Assembly (NCBI RefSeq): GCF_004001065.1 | Contig: NZ_BIML01000005.1 | Coordinates: forward strand, 62,001-126,000 | Reading direction: 5' to 3' | Source: Paenibacillus xylaniclasticus | GTDB taxonomy: Bacteria > Bacillota > Bacilli > Paenibacillales > Paenibacillaceae | DNA: 64,000 bases | Part shown: positions 63,745 to 64,000 of the stretch, piece after piece | Numbering within the stretch: the first letter of the stretch is position 1 | How the letters are laid out: each line of letters begins with the position of its first letter | Position numbers and translations under genes: made by a program | Notes under the pieces: model-generated | What the model was told of the DNA's origin: nothing | Databases searched by the model: none | Seen by the model: the letters and a program-made list of their open reading frames with translations, nothing else

Positions 63745-63808
63745 CCAATCGCCTCCATCAGTTCTATCAGCGCTTGCAGAACAGGATGCTGGACAAAATT
63801 ACCTCACC

Positions 63809-63837
63809 ATTATAACAAATATTGGAACAAGCGTCTA
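63809..63837 (-). promoter_or_regulatory. Candidate sigma-A promoter of the nuo operon
   Basis: On the minus strand TAGACG (63832-63837; 4/6), a 17-nt spacer and a perfect TATAAT (63809-63814). Confidence 0.6.
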
Positions 63838-63964
63838 TGCAGCGCTGACTCCATGTCTTCCGCCCCATTGTCAGCAAGATTGCGTTGTCAGTTATGCCTA
63901 TTCAAGCAAGGGACGACTTATGACCGAATTGCATGCCTAGCTTAAACAACAGATCAAGCAATAG

Positions 63965-63990
63965 AAAAAGCGCTCCTCCCGGAACGCCTT
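63965..63990 (-). terminator. Probable terminator of the gene beyond the right edge
   Basis: The minus strand has a GC-rich stem with one bulge (AGGCGTTCC pairing with GGAGCGCT around GGGA) followed by TTTTC. It should end a minus-strand gene that lies outside the window. Confidence 0.6.
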
Positions 63991-64000
63991 CCTTAGCACG

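Noticed and set aside
1-64000. CRISPR arrays, insertion sequences, tRNA or rRNA genes
   Set aside because: No evenly spaced repeats, transposase-like proteins, or tRNA/rRNA-like sequences were noticed on either strand.

Overview
The window reads as chromosomal DNA of a spore-forming, flagellated, S-layer-bearing Firmicute of the Paenibacillaceae (Paenibacillus/Cohnella type). The basis is Bacillus-type synteny (comFA-comFC-yvyF-flgM-flgN-flgK-flgL-DUF6470-fliW; degS-degU; murA-spoIID-spoIIQ-spoIIID-mbl-flhO-flhP), moderate GC by eye, many SLH-domain surface proteins, and an 11-gene nuo operon without nuoEFG. Almost every gene is on the minus strand. The only convincing plus-strand gene is a BIG2-repeat secreted protein at 39467-41647.

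Layout, low to high coordinate (minus-strand transcription runs right to left). (1) 1-8000: late flagellar operon downstream of the competence genes comFA/comFC; the left edge cuts fliW. A sigma-D promoter precedes flgM. (2) 8200-10700: a small membrane protein and the DegS/DegU two-component system. (3) 10800-30700: a surface-protein region with a secreted phosphodiester glycosidase, a 1450-aa Ig-like/SLH protein, metK and a spore SASP, two exported proteins, the main S-layer protein and a 1365-aa SLH protein. (4) 30850-39220: cell-wall polymer and membrane biogenesis (tagO, tagA, csaB, DUF5693, pgcA, fabZ, pgsA). CsaB-type pyruvylation creates the wall ligand that SLH domains bind, so regions 3 and 4 fit together functionally. 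(5) 39400-41700: the plus-strand BIG2 protein. (6) 41800-49900: EpuA-like protein, flhP, flhO, mbl, spoIIID, spoIIQ, spoIID, murA, DUF1146. (7) 50100-53200: an SLH-anchored subtilase. (8) 53600-63750: nuoN-M-L-K-J-I-H-D-C-B-A.

Promoter reading by eye supports family-appropriate sigma factors: sigma-D before flgM and flhO, sigma-F before spoIIQ, sigma-E before spoIIID, sigma-G before the SASP gene, and sigma-A-like sites before metK, degS, the S-layer gene, murA and nuoA.

The least explained signals are a run of about eleven perfect inverted repeats packed into roughly 530 bp of comFA coding sequence; tandem in-frame starts, each with a strong Shine-Dalgarno, on the S-layer gene; inverted repeats that overlap both sigma-D promoters; and a terminator-like hairpin between the metK promoter and metK with no S-box visible. 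No tRNA, rRNA, CRISPR array, prophage or insertion sequence was seen.
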